DNA of 64,000 nucleotides, from positions 19,513 to 83,512 of the forward strand of contig NZ_VXLC01000030.1 in assembly GCF_008704205.1 (NCBI RefSeq), read 5' to 3'. The translations under genes and the position numbers were made by a program. Numbering within the stretch: the first letter of the stretch is position 1; every line of letters starts with the position of its first letter. Source of the DNA: Nocardia colli. GTDB lineage: Bacteria; Actinomycetota; Actinomycetes; Mycobacteriales; Mycobacteriaceae. This document shows positions 1 to 10,119 of this stretch, one piece after another. The notes under the pieces were generated by a model. The model was not told where the DNA came from. It saw only the letters and a list, made by a program, of their open reading frames with translations, and searched no databases.

Positions 1-430
1 TGGTCAGGTCGCCCAGGACGATGGCCGCATGCGCGCCGAACCGGTCCGGCTCGCGGCGATCCCGATACCGGTCGGCCAGCGCGCGATGCACGGTGGGGTG
101 ATCGCGGCGGGTGCGGCTGTTGTCGATGATGTCGTCGTGGATCAGCACGGCGGCGTGGAACAGTTCGAGCGAGGCCGCGGCCCGCACGATCGACTGCGGG
201 ACGGGCATGCCGCCGCCGGCCGCGTGCCAGCCGAGGACGCAGAGCAGCGGGCGAATGCGCTTGCCGCCGGCGGACAGGAAGTCGAGCACGGTGTCGGTGA
301 GTTCGCCGGGTAACGCCGGTTCGGTGGTGGTGGCCTTGTCCCGCAGGAAGTGTTCGAGCGCGTCGTCCACCCTGGTCCGGATGGCGGCCAGGTCCACGGG
401 GGTGGCCGGCTCGGCGTGCGCGGTGGTCAT
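1..430 (-). CDS. Polyprenyl (isoprenyl) diphosphate synthase, N-terminal part only
   Basis: This is a trans-isoprenyl diphosphate synthase that would extend allylic diphosphates with IPP in the cytoplasm. About 143 residues are visible before the gene runs off the left edge. Near residue 55 is GGKRIRP, the conserved substrate-binding stretch, and near residue 100 is HDDIID, the first aspartate-rich motif; both are intact. The second aspartate-rich motif lies outside the window, so chain length cannot be judged. The ATG at 430-428 overlaps the ispG stop by 4 bp (ATGA), so translation is probably coupled. It is the last visible gene of a minus-strand terpenoid operon and is a different protein from the prenyl synthase at 4833-5861. 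Confidence 0.9.
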   Translation of the reverse strand, partial: MTTAHAEPATPVDLAAIRTRVDDALEHFLRDKATTTEPALPGELTDTVLDFLSAGGKRIRPLLCVLGWHAAGGGMPVPQSIVRAAASLELFHAAVLIHDDIIDNSRTRRDHPTVHRALADRYRDRREPDRFGAHAAIVLGDLT

Positions 431-1551
431 GAGATCCCTTCCGCCGGTGCGTCTTCCAGCTCACTGGTCAGGGTGATGGCCTCAGCCAGCAGCGTTTCGA
501 CGATGAGGTGCTCGGGCACGGTGCGAATCACCTTGCCGCGGACGAAGATCTGGCCCTTGCCGTTGCCGGAGGAGACCCCGAGATCGGCCTCGCGGGCCTC
601 GCCGGGACCGTTGACCACGCAGCCCATCACCGCGACCCGCAGCGGATGCGGGAACCCCTCGAACGCCGCCTCTACCTGCCCGGCCAGCCGGTGGATATCG
701 ACCTGGAGCCGGCCGCAGCCGGGGCAGGAGACGATCTCCAGCTTGCGCGGCCGCAGGCCGAGCGATTGCAGAATGTGACAGGCCGCCTTGACCTGATCGA
801 CCGGCGGCGCCGAGATGGACACCCGAATGGTGTCGCCGATCCCCTCGCCGAGCAGGATGGCGAACGCGACCGCCGATTTGATCGTGCCCTGGAACATCGG
901 CCCGGCCTCGGTGACGCCGAGGTGCAGCGGATAGTCACAGCGTCGGGCGAGTAGCCGATTCGCCGCGATCATGGTGCGCGGGTCGTGGTGCTTGACCGCG
1001 ATCTTGAGGTCGGTGAAGCCGTGCTCCTCGAACAGCGCGGCCTCCCAGAGCGCCGATTCGACCAGTGCCTCCGCGGTGGCGGAGCCGTGCTTGGCGAGCA
1101 ACCGCGGATCGAGCGAGCCGGCATTGACCCCCACCCGGATCGGAACCCCTGCCGCCGCGGCGGCTTTCGCGATCTCACCGACGCGATCGTCGAATTGCTT
1201 GATATTGCCGGGGTTTACCCGCACCGCCGCGCACCCCGCGTCGATCGCGGCGAAGACGTAGCGCGGCTGGAAGTGGATGTCGGCGATCACCGGCAGCGGG
1301 GAACGCGCGACGATGGCCGGCAATGCGGCCACGTCCTCGGTCGTCGGCACCGCGACCCGGACGATGTCGCAACCCGCGGCGGTGACCGCGGCGATCTGTT
1401 GCAGCGTGCCGTCGATATCGGCGGTGCGGGTGGTGGTCATGGTCTGGACGGAGATCGGTGCGCCGCCGCCGACCGGGACGCCGCCGATGTCGAGCCGGCG
1501 GGTGCGGTGGCGCGGAGGCGCGGTCGGCAGGCCGAGATCACTGCTGGTCAT
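427..1551 (-). CDS. ispG: 4-hydroxy-3-methylbut-2-enyl diphosphate synthase (IspG/GcpE)
   Basis: IspG reductively converts methylerythritol cyclodiphosphate to HMBPP, the penultimate MEP-pathway step, using a [4Fe-4S] cluster. The 374-residue protein has the usual actinobacterial length. It shows the TIM-barrel part (RVNPGN, RVGVNAGSLD, LGVTEAG) and, near the C-terminus, the cluster ligands CPGC and GCVVNGPGE, whose Glu is also a known ligand in the family. The start is the ATG at 1551, which overlaps the ispH stop by 4 bp; much longer open frames upstream are antisense or alternate-frame artefacts. Its place directly after geosmin synthase and ispH suggests a copy supplying prenyl precursors for this operon. 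Whether it is the only ispG of the cell cannot be seen here. Confidence 0.96.
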   Translation of the reverse strand: MTSSDLGLPTAPPRHRTRRLDIGGVPVGGGAPISVQTMTTTRTADIDGTLQQIAAVTAAGCDIVRVAVPTTEDVAALPAIVARSPLPVIADIHFQPRYVFAAIDAGCAAVRVNPGNIKQFDDRVGEIAKAAAAAGVPIRVGVNAGSLDPRLLAKHGSATAEALVESALWEAALFEEHGFTDLKIAVKHHDPRTMIAANRLLARRCDYPLHLGVTEAGPMFQGTIKSAVAFAILLGEGIGDTIRVSISAPPVDQVKAACHILQSLGLRPRKLEIVSCPGCGRLQVDIHRLAGQVEAAFEGFPHPLRVAVMGCVVNGPGEAREADLGVSSGNGKGQIFVRGKVIRTVPEHLIVETLLAEAITLTSELEDAPAEGIS

Positions 1552-2497
1552 TGCAACCTCCGGACGTCGGGCGGCGGGGCGAAGGTGATGTCCTCGACCG
1601 CCGTGACGTGTTCGCGAACGGTGAGCGGTCCCCAGGCGCGCAACGCCTCGAGCACCGCGTCGACGAGCACCGCCGGCGCGGAGGCGCCCGCGGACAGGCC
1701 GATGGTGTTCGCGGATTCGATCCACGCCGGAACGATCGCCGACGCGTCGTCGATGAGATAGGCCGGAACACCTTGGCGCTGAGCGACTTCCACCAGGCGC
1801 TGCGAGTTGGACGAATTCTCCGAGCCGATCACGAGCACGACGTCGCTCTGTCGCGCGACCGCCTCGACCGACTCCTGCCGGTTGGTGCTGGCGTAGCAGA
1901 TGTCGGCGCTGCTCGGCCCGTGCAACTGCGGAAAGCGTTGGCGCAGTGCCTGAATGGTCTCCTCGGCCTCGTCCACCGACAGGGTGGTCTGGGTCAGATA
2001 GGCGACCCGGGTCTCGTCGGGAACCTGGAGCGCCGCGACCTCGGCCGGGCTGTCGATCACCAGGGTCACCTCGGGCGCCTCGCCCGCCGTGCCTTCGACC
2101 TCCTCGTGCCCGGCATGGCCGACCAGCACGACGGTGTTGCCGCGGGCGGCGTAACGCCGTGCCTCGGCATGCACTTTGGTGACCAGCGGGCAGGTGGCGT
2201 CGATCACCGTGAGCCCGCGTTCCTTCGCCTGCTCGTGCACGGCGGGGGAGACGCCGTGCGCGGAGAAGACGACCGTCGAACCCGGCGGCACCTCGTTGAG
2301 CTCCTCGACGAACACCGCGCCGCGTGCCGCCAGATCGGCGACCACGTGGGTGTTGTGCACGATCTGCTTGCGCACGTAGACCGGCGCTTCCCGATCCGGT
2401 GCGGCCAGCAAGCGTTCGACGGTGTCGATCGCCCGCTCGACGCCGGCGCAGAAAGACCTGGGCGCGGCCAGCAATACGGTTCTCCCGGGGGCGGTGG

Positions 2498-2501
<4 letters not shown>
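1548..2501 (-). CDS. ispH: 4-hydroxy-3-methylbut-2-enyl diphosphate reductase (IspH/LytB)
   Basis: IspH reduces HMBPP to IPP and DMAPP, the final MEP step, through a [4Fe-4S] cluster. The 317-residue protein carries the three ligand-cysteine regions: RSFCAGVERAI near the N-terminus, DATCPLVTKVH in the middle and ICYASTNRQESV in the C-terminal third. It also has the substrate-binding motifs VHNTHVV, SAHGVSP, GHAGHEEVEGT and GSENSSNSQRL. The ATG at 2501 overlaps the geosmin synthase stop by 4 bp, and its own stop overlaps the ispG ATG by 4 bp, so three genes in a row are translationally coupled. The C-terminus is slightly shorter than in some homologues, but no motif is missing. Confidence 0.96.
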
Positions 2502-4804
<2,303 letters not shown>

Positions 4805-4832
4805 GTCATCTCCTCACGGTCGAACTCGCAGC

Positions 4833-5861
4833 TCAGTGGTTCCGGCGCGAAACCAGGCCGGCCAGCACCATCAGGTCCGCGGCCGCGGCGGGGTCGGCCA
4901 GTGCCGCGATGGCCGCGCGCACTCGGTTGTCGGCGAGCTGCTGGGTGTTCTGCCGCCCGCCGGCCGACTCGACCAGCGCGGTGGCCCGAGCGATATCCAT
5001 AGCCGCAGGATCGCGGTCGTACATGGTCGCCAGCTCGGCGGCCGCCGCGGTGCCGGAGCCGAGGGCCGAGACCACCGGTAGCGACATGGTGTGGCGGGCA
5101 AGGTCACTCGTCGGTTTGCCGGTGACCTGCGGATCACCCCAGATCCCGATCAGGTCGTCGACGAACTGGAAGGCCATGCCCAGTTCGCGCCCGAACGTGT
5201 CCATCGCCGACACGGTGGCCAGATCCGCCTGCGCGCACAGGGCCCCGAGCGCGCACGCGCAACCCATCAGCGCGCCGGTCTTGCCCATGGCCATCCGCGC
5301 GTATTCCTCGACGTCGACGTGCCCACCGGACCGGAACCGGCAATCCTTGTGCTGGCCGTGGCACATCTCGATGACCGCCGATTCCAGCCTCGCCACGGCC
5401 GCCGTCGCCGTCCGGCCGGGCAAGCCGGTCACCAGGATTCGTCCCGCCAGGGCGTGCAGGGCGTCACCGAGCAACATCGCGTCGGGGATGCCCCACACCG
5501 CCCACACGGCGGGCCTGCCGCGCCGGATCTGATCGGCGTCCATCACGTCGTCGTGCAGGAGCGTGAAATTGTGCACCAGTTCCACCGCGGCCGCGGCGGC
5601 GCGCGCGGCCCGTGGGGTGGCGCCGCACGCGACGGCCGCGCAGACGGTCAACGCCGGCCGCAGCGCCTTACCGCCCGGCTGCGGGGTCGCGGTGCCCTCG
5701 GCGTCCCACCAGCCGAGGTGGTAGCCGCCCATCAGGCACAGCGGCTCGGGTAAAGAGGAAACTGCCTCGCGCAGCACCGGATCGCACATGGTGCGGGCGC
5801 TGGCCAGGATCTCTGTGGCCCGGTGGCTCGTCGCCGCCGAGGTGCTCTCGACCATCAGCAC
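4833..5861 (-). CDS. Polyprenyl diphosphate synthase, encapsulin-associated type
   Basis: A second trans-prenyl diphosphate synthase, probably making the FPP used by the adjacent geosmin synthase. Visible motifs are GGKALRP (about residue 64), the first aspartate-rich motif LLHDDVMDAD (about 102-111), GQHKDCRF, and the second aspartate-rich motif FVDDLIGIWGD (about 234-244). All magnesium-binding aspartates are present. Three starts are possible: GTG 5867, GTG 5861 and ATG 5855. The purine run AGGGAAGG sits at the best distance from GTG 5861, so that is used. The gap to geosmin synthase is 28 bp and to the shell gene about 127 bp. Prenyl transferases beside family 2B shells are a known cargo class. 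No long disordered N-terminal extension is seen, so cargo status is inferred from position only. Confidence 0.9.
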   Translation of the reverse strand: MLMVESTSAATSHRATEILASARTMCDPVLREAVSSLPEPLCLMGGYHLGWWDAEGTATPQPGGKALRPALTVCAAVACGATPRAARAAAAAVELVHNFTLLHDDVMDADQIRRGRPAVWAVWGIPDAMLLGDALHALAGRILVTGLPGRTATAAVARLESAVIEMCHGQHKDCRFRSGGHVDVEEYARMAMGKTGALMGCACALGALCAQADLATVSAMDTFGRELGMAFQFVDDLIGIWGDPQVTGKPTSDLARHTMSLPVVSALGSGTAAAAELATMYDRDPAAMDIARATALVESAGGRQNTQQLADNRVRAAIAALADPAAAADLMVLAGLVSRRNH

Positions 5862-5988
5862 ATACACCTTCCCTAGCGGTGTCCCCGGCGCGCCGGAATC
5901 CGGTCGCCGAAGACCTGGGAACGCCGCGGCCGCTTGGTGTTTCGTGCCGCCGCGGCGTCGAAGACATCGAGGTCGCTGAGTGTCCTGG

Positions 5989-7407
5989 TCAGGCGGTCTG
6001 GCGGGCGACGAGGACGTTGTCGAGGATGCCGAGCGCGTCCGGGACGAGGATCGCCGCCGAGTAGTAGCAGCTCACCAGGTAGGAGATGATCGACTGGTCA
6101 TCGATGCCCTTGAACCGGACGTTGAGACTCGGCTCGTACTCGTCGGGCAGTCCGGCCTGGTGCAGGCCGATGACGCCCTGATCCTTCTCGCCCAGGCGCA
6201 TGGCGATGATCGACGTGGTCTGGGTGCCGCTGACCGGAATCTTCCCGCAGGGGAAGATCGGCACGCCCCGCCAAGCCGGCACGCGGTGGCCGTCGACGTC
6301 GACCGGGTCCGGGTACAGGCCGCGCTTGCTACATTCGCGACCGAACGCGGCGATCGCTTTCGGGTGGGCCAGAAAGAGTTTCGTGCTGCGGCGCATGCTG
6401 AGCAGCTCGTCCATGTCGTCCGGGGTGGGCGGGCCGGACTCGGTGTAGATACGCTGCTTCAGATCGCAGTTGTTCAGCAACCCGAAATCGGGGCTGTTGA
6501 CCAGGTCGTATTCGCGGCGTTCGTAGAGCGCCTCGATGGTCAGCCGCAACTGCTGCTGGGTCTGGTTCATCGGATCGTTGAACAGGTCGGCGACGCGGGT
6601 GTGTACACGAAGCACGCTCTGCGCCAAGCTGAGCTCGTATTCGCGGGGGCTGGCGTCGTAATCGACGAACGTGCCGTCCAGTTCGGGTTCACCCTCGTGG
6701 CCCGAGGTGATCTGGATCGCCGCCTCGCCCTGCTTGTTCTGTGGCTGCGCGGCGGCGGCGGTCACCTGTGAAAGTTGCTCCCGAAGTGCTGGTGCATTGT
6801 CGAGTATGTCCTCCAGTGCCTGCCTCGGCATGACCAGCGTGGTGGTCTTGGTGACCGCCTTGACCGTGACCGGCCAAATGGCCGACGAGTCGGTGATGCA
6901 CTCGTCGCCGAAGAAGTTACCGCCGGCCAGCATACCGAGCATGGTTTGCTCGCCGTATTCGCCGGAACCTATCTTGGCCAATTTACCGTGCACGATCAGT
7001 ACGATCTGATTCATCTCGTTGCCGAATTCGGCTACGACCGTGCCCGGTTCGAGGTCGCGCTGCTCGAAACGGTCCGCCAGCGCGCGCAGGATGTCGTCGT
7101 CATCGACGTTGTGCAGCGCGCGCAGTTCACGCAGTTCCTGGGGAATGACCCGGGCCTGCGAGCCCTCGATGACGAACTCGATCTCGCCGTTGCCGAGGGT
7201 ATGGGTGAGTCGGCGGTTCACCCGGTAGACGCCGCCGTTGACCTGTGTCCACGGCAACATCCTGGTCAGCCAGCGCGAGCTGATGCCCTGCATCTGGGGC
7301 TCGGATTTGGTGGTGGTCGCCAGCTGGTGCGCGGCTGCGGTACTCAGGCTCTTACGGCCGTTACCGTTACCATTGGTTTCGGTAGTAACCGGCATTTCGA
7401 TTGTCAT
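5989..7407 (-). CDS. Family 2B encapsulin shell protein with cyclic-nucleotide-binding-like domain
   Basis: This 472-residue protein matches the family 2B encapsulins, HK97-fold shell proteins with an inserted Crp-type domain that build a protein nanocompartment. Residues 1-35 are a Gly/Asn/Thr-rich flexible arm. The cNMP-binding-like domain spans roughly 88-215 (LEPGTVVAEFGNEMNQ, then GNFFGDE). HK97-type shell segments follow to the C-terminus (YELSLAQSVLRVHTRVADL, RGVPIFPCGKIPVS). The phosphate-binding cassette reads FFGDECITDSSAIWPVTV and lacks the arginine that binds cyclic-nucleotide phosphate in true Crp-type sensors, so ligand binding is doubtful. The ATG has AGGA about 7 nt upstream. 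It is the first gene of the terpenoid operon, which implies that the downstream cyclase and/or prenyl synthase is enclosed. Confidence 0.9.
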   Translation of the reverse strand: MTIEMPVTTETNGNGNGRKSLSTAAAHQLATTTKSEPQMQGISSRWLTRMLPWTQVNGGVYRVNRRLTHTLGNGEIEFVIEGSQARVIPQELRELRALHNVDDDDILRALADRFEQRDLEPGTVVAEFGNEMNQIVLIVHGKLAKIGSGEYGEQTMLGMLAGGNFFGDECITDSSAIWPVTVKAVTKTTTLVMPRQALEDILDNAPALREQLSQVTAAAAQPQNKQGEAAIQITSGHEGEPELDGTFVDYDASPREYELSLAQSVLRVHTRVADLFNDPMNQTQQQLRLTIEALYERREYDLVNSPDFGLLNNCDLKQRIYTESGPPTPDDMDELLSMRRSTKLFLAHPKAIAAFGRECSKRGLYPDPVDVDGHRVPAWRGVPIFPCGKIPVSGTQTTSIIAMRLGEKDQGVIGLHQAGLPDEYEPSLNVRFKGIDDQSIISYLVSCYYSAAILVPDALGILDNVLVARQTA

Positions 7408-7749
7408 ATTTGATCCTCACCTCGAAATGGTCACCTCGGACGGCCGACGTTGGAATATCCGAATAGGTGATCGTTCAGATTCGGTGGTTGTGTACGGCGG
7501 GTCGGCAGGCTGCATGAAGCCCGCGGAAACAGCACTCGAGCGAATGTTGCTATATGACAGCGCATTTCAGACGATGTTGATGTTAAGCCGCGGGACCTGT
7601 TGGGCGCAGGGAATATTGGAATATTAGTCGTTATTATTCGGATGGTTACGACACGTGTTCGATTGGGACACCGGTGGATAACGCCATGGCCTCGGATAAG
7701 GAAAGTCCGGACAGATCGCCGACAAGTAGCTATCTTCCGGCCGCACAGC
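7408..7749. promoter_or_regulatory. Leader and promoter region of the encapsulin-geosmin operon
   Basis: About 340 bp without a convincing gene. The stretch 7540-7660 is markedly more AT-rich than its surroundings, as expected for promoter DNA. The 9-mer TTGGAATAT occurs twice in direct orientation, at 7450-7458 and 7616-7624, and could be a regulator site. No clear sigma-factor hexamer pair could be fixed by eye. Confidence 0.4.
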
Positions 7750-7783
7750 GCAACGGCGCCACCTGGGCAGGTGACGCCGTTGC
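7750..7783 (-). terminator. Hairpin terminator after the permease gene
   Basis: GCAACGGCG (7750-7758) pairs with CGCCGTTGC (7775-7783). An inner CACCT/AGGTG pairing closes a GGGC loop. It lies 26 bp past the permease stop on the minus strand. No U-run follows, so efficiency is uncertain. Confidence 0.6.
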
Positions 7784-7808
7784 TCGAATGGCGGTGTTGC
7801 CGCGCGGA

Positions 7809-9404
7809 TTACCCGCCGGGCGCCTCCACCGCCGGTTCGGCGGGCGGCTCGGTCGCTTCCTCGGGAGTGCGCAACAGCGAGTAGCCGAGGCAGACGACGC
7901 CGAAGAACAGATACCCCAGCGCGACCTGTGGCGCGGCCGCCCAGTCCACCTCGGCGGCGTGGATCAGCCCGATCCAGCTGAGCGCCGCACCGACCAGCGA
8001 GCCGAGTGCCGCAGCGATGAAACGCTTTTCGAGCACGAACGTCACCACGGCGCCGAGGACGAGGCCGGCCAGGACGGCACCGGAACCGAGCGTTTTCAGG
8101 CCGTCGTAGACGACTCCGGCCTGGCCGAGCGCATCGGCGCCGACCTTGTCCGCGGACGTGCCCGCCGCACTGAGCGCGTTATCGATCAAACCGACCGCCC
8201 ACTCCGCGAGGTTCGGCAGCAGCGCCGCGACGACGGCGACCGCATGCACGCGCGGCACCGCTTGGAACGCCTGCGCACCGATCAGCAGCCCGATATAGAG
8301 CAGGATCGGCACGATGGCCGGAATCGGCAGCACGGTGGCGAGCAGCCCGAAAAGTCCGAGCAGGCACATCAATCCGATCACCGCGCCGCTGGCCAGCGAG
8401 TATCCGGTCCGCCCGCCCGCGTCCTTCCAGCCAGGATGGCCGATGTAGACCGCGGGCGGGAAGGGCGAGCCGAAACCCGATCCGATGATCGCGCCGAAGC
8501 CGTCGGCGAGCAGCACGCTGCGCAGGTTGTAGTTGTCGCCGGCGGCCGCGGCGCTCTCCACATTGCTCATCGCCTCGGTGAAGTTGTAGACGCCCAGTGG
8601 AATTGCCGTCGCGAGCAGCGGAGCGAGGTTGCTCAATCCGTCGAAGAGCAGATCGATCCGCAGGTCGGGCAGCCCGAGCGCGATATCGTGCGCGGCCTTC
8701 GAGACGTCCGGCGCCGACATATAGCCGCCGATCCAGCCGATCGCGGTGCCGACCAGCAGCGCGACCAGGCCGACCGGAATGTTGCCCGGCAGCTTCACAT
8801 CGGTGAAGAAGCCGATCAGGATGATGGCGAGCACCGGCAACCCGATCCAGGCGGCCTCCCACATCTGCGCGGCGGGCCGCATGGCGATGAAGGTGATGGA
8901 GATGCCGGCCAGGGTGCCGAGCATGGCGGCCCGCGGGGTGATCCGGCGGATGAACGGACCGACGAACGCGCCGATCATCACGATGACGCCGATCATGAAC
9001 GCCCAGGCCAGACCCGCCGCCCAGGCCTTCAGGGGATCGTTGGTCTTCAGATAGATCGGCAGCATGACCACGAACACGACGATGAACATGTGCGGCACGC
9101 TCGGGCCGTACGGCAGCGCGGTCACCGTCGCGCGCCCTTCGCGACGGGCGAGGCGGCGCGCCAGCACCATGTAGTAGAGATTGCCGAGCACCAGGGCGAC
9201 GCCCAACGCGGGTAGTACGGTGCCGAGCACATCGCCGCTCGGGATCTTGACCACCGCGATGGACAGGGTGGTGAGCGTGAGCACGTTCACCAGGATGTTG
9301 AAGGCGAGCCCGAAGAAGGCATTGGTGTCGCCGCGGGTCCACCACGGGAGGGTAAGCGGGGCAACGGGTTCGGTTGCGTCGGTGATTTTCGTATCGACGG
9401 ACAT
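7809..9404 (-). CDS. NCS2-type (xanthine/uracil-like) permease
   Basis: A 531-residue integral membrane protein with about 12 or more hydrophobic segments and a charged, Pro/Glu-rich C-terminal tail. The pattern (LPYGPSVPHMF, a long ITPRAAMLGTLAGIS segment, then NVESAAAAGDNYNLRSVLLAD) resembles the nucleobase/ascorbate NCS2 superfamily, whose members use the proton gradient to import xanthine, uracil and related rings. It is the third gene of a minus-strand set, 16 bp after the cysteine hydrolase. That setting suggests uptake of a nitrogen-rich compound such as biuret, cyanurate or a ureide. The substrate is inferred from context and is not read from residues. Confidence 0.75.
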   Translation of the reverse strand: MSVDTKITDATEPVAPLTLPWWTRGDTNAFFGLAFNILVNVLTLTTLSIAVVKIPSGDVLGTVLPALGVALVLGNLYYMVLARRLARREGRATVTALPYGPSVPHMFIVVFVVMLPIYLKTNDPLKAWAAGLAWAFMIGVIVMIGAFVGPFIRRITPRAAMLGTLAGISITFIAMRPAAQMWEAAWIGLPVLAIILIGFFTDVKLPGNIPVGLVALLVGTAIGWIGGYMSAPDVSKAAHDIALGLPDLRIDLLFDGLSNLAPLLATAIPLGVYNFTEAMSNVESAAAAGDNYNLRSVLLADGFGAIIGSGFGSPFPPAVYIGHPGWKDAGGRTGYSLASGAVIGLMCLLGLFGLLATVLPIPAIVPILLYIGLLIGAQAFQAVPRVHAVAVVAALLPNLAEWAVGLIDNALSAAGTSADKVGADALGQAGVVYDGLKTLGSGAVLAGLVLGAVVTFVLEKRFIAAALGSLVGAALSWIGLIHAAEVDWAAAPQVALGYLFFGVVCLGYSLLRTPEEATEPPAEPAVEAPGG

Positions 9405-9420
9405 CGGTGGTTCCTGTTCG

Positions 9421-10119
9421 CTAAGCCGGGGTGTTCGCGGTGGCCGCGGACGCGAGTGCGCCGATGATCGGCGCGGAATCGGCGACCCAGCCGAAGATGC
9501 CGCCCTGCGCGGCGATCATCGCCAGCCCGGCCCGCTGGAAGTCGGGGAAATACGAACCGACACAGTCGGATACGACCAAGCAGTCATAACCACGGTCGTT
9601 CGCTTCGCGCACCGTCGTGTGCACGCACACCTCGGTGGTGACGCCGGTGACCAGGAGTGATTCGATCGAGTTCTGCTGGAGGACCGCCGCGAGATCGGTG
9701 GCGTAGAACGCGCCCTTGCCCGGCTTGTCGATCACCACTTCGCCGGCCAGCGGGGTCAATTCGTCGATGATGTCGTGGCCGTACTCGCCGCGGATGAGGA
9801 TGCGCCCGAACCGGCCGGGATCGCCGATGCGCTGAGTCGGGTTGCCCCGCTGCAGCTTTGCCGGTGGACAGTCCGACAGATCCGGTAGGTGGCCCTCGCG
9901 GGTGTGGATCACCGCAAGCCCCGCCGCGCGGGCCGCGGCGAGCAGCCGGGCCAGCGGATCGATCACGGTCCGCAGCAGCGCCACGTCGTTGCCGAGGCTT
10001 TCCCCGAATCCGCCGGGGAGCAGGAAGTCGCGCTGCATGTCGATCACGAGCAGGGCGGTGGTGTACGGATCGAAGGCGAATGGTGTCGGTTGGGCCGGAA
10101 TGTGTTGTACTGCGGTCAT
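9421..10119 (-). CDS. Isochorismatase-fold cysteine hydrolase, biuret-hydrolase-like
   Basis: A 232-residue amidohydrolase of the isochorismatase-like fold. The Asp-Lys-Cys triad of the family is visible: Asp in LLVIDMQRDFL (about residue 27), Lys in VIDKPGKGAFY (about 130) and Cys in TTEVCVHTTVREAND (about 163). In biuret amidohydrolases this triad releases ammonia from biuret and gives allophanate. The upstream gene, overlapping by 4 bp (ATGA at 10119-10116), encodes an allophanate-hydrolase-like amidase, which is the next enzyme of that route. Other members such as ureidoacrylate hydrolase or nicotinamidase share the fold, so the substrate is inferred mainly from the neighbour. Confidence 0.8.
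   Translation of the reverse strand: MTAVQHIPAQPTPFAFDPYTTALLVIDMQRDFLLPGGFGESLGNDVALLRTVIDPLARLLAAARAAGLAVIHTREGHLPDLSDCPPAKLQRGNPTQRIGDPGRFGRILIRGEYGHDIIDELTPLAGEVVIDKPGKGAFYATDLAAVLQQNSIESLLVTGVTTEVCVHTTVREANDRGYDCLVVSDCVGSYFPDFQRAGLAMIAAQGGIFGWVADSAPIIGALASAATANTPA

Noticed and set aside
7674..9215. A 513-residue plus-strand frame
   Set aside because: Shadow of the permease; Arg/Asp/His-rich with no hydrophobic or domain pattern.
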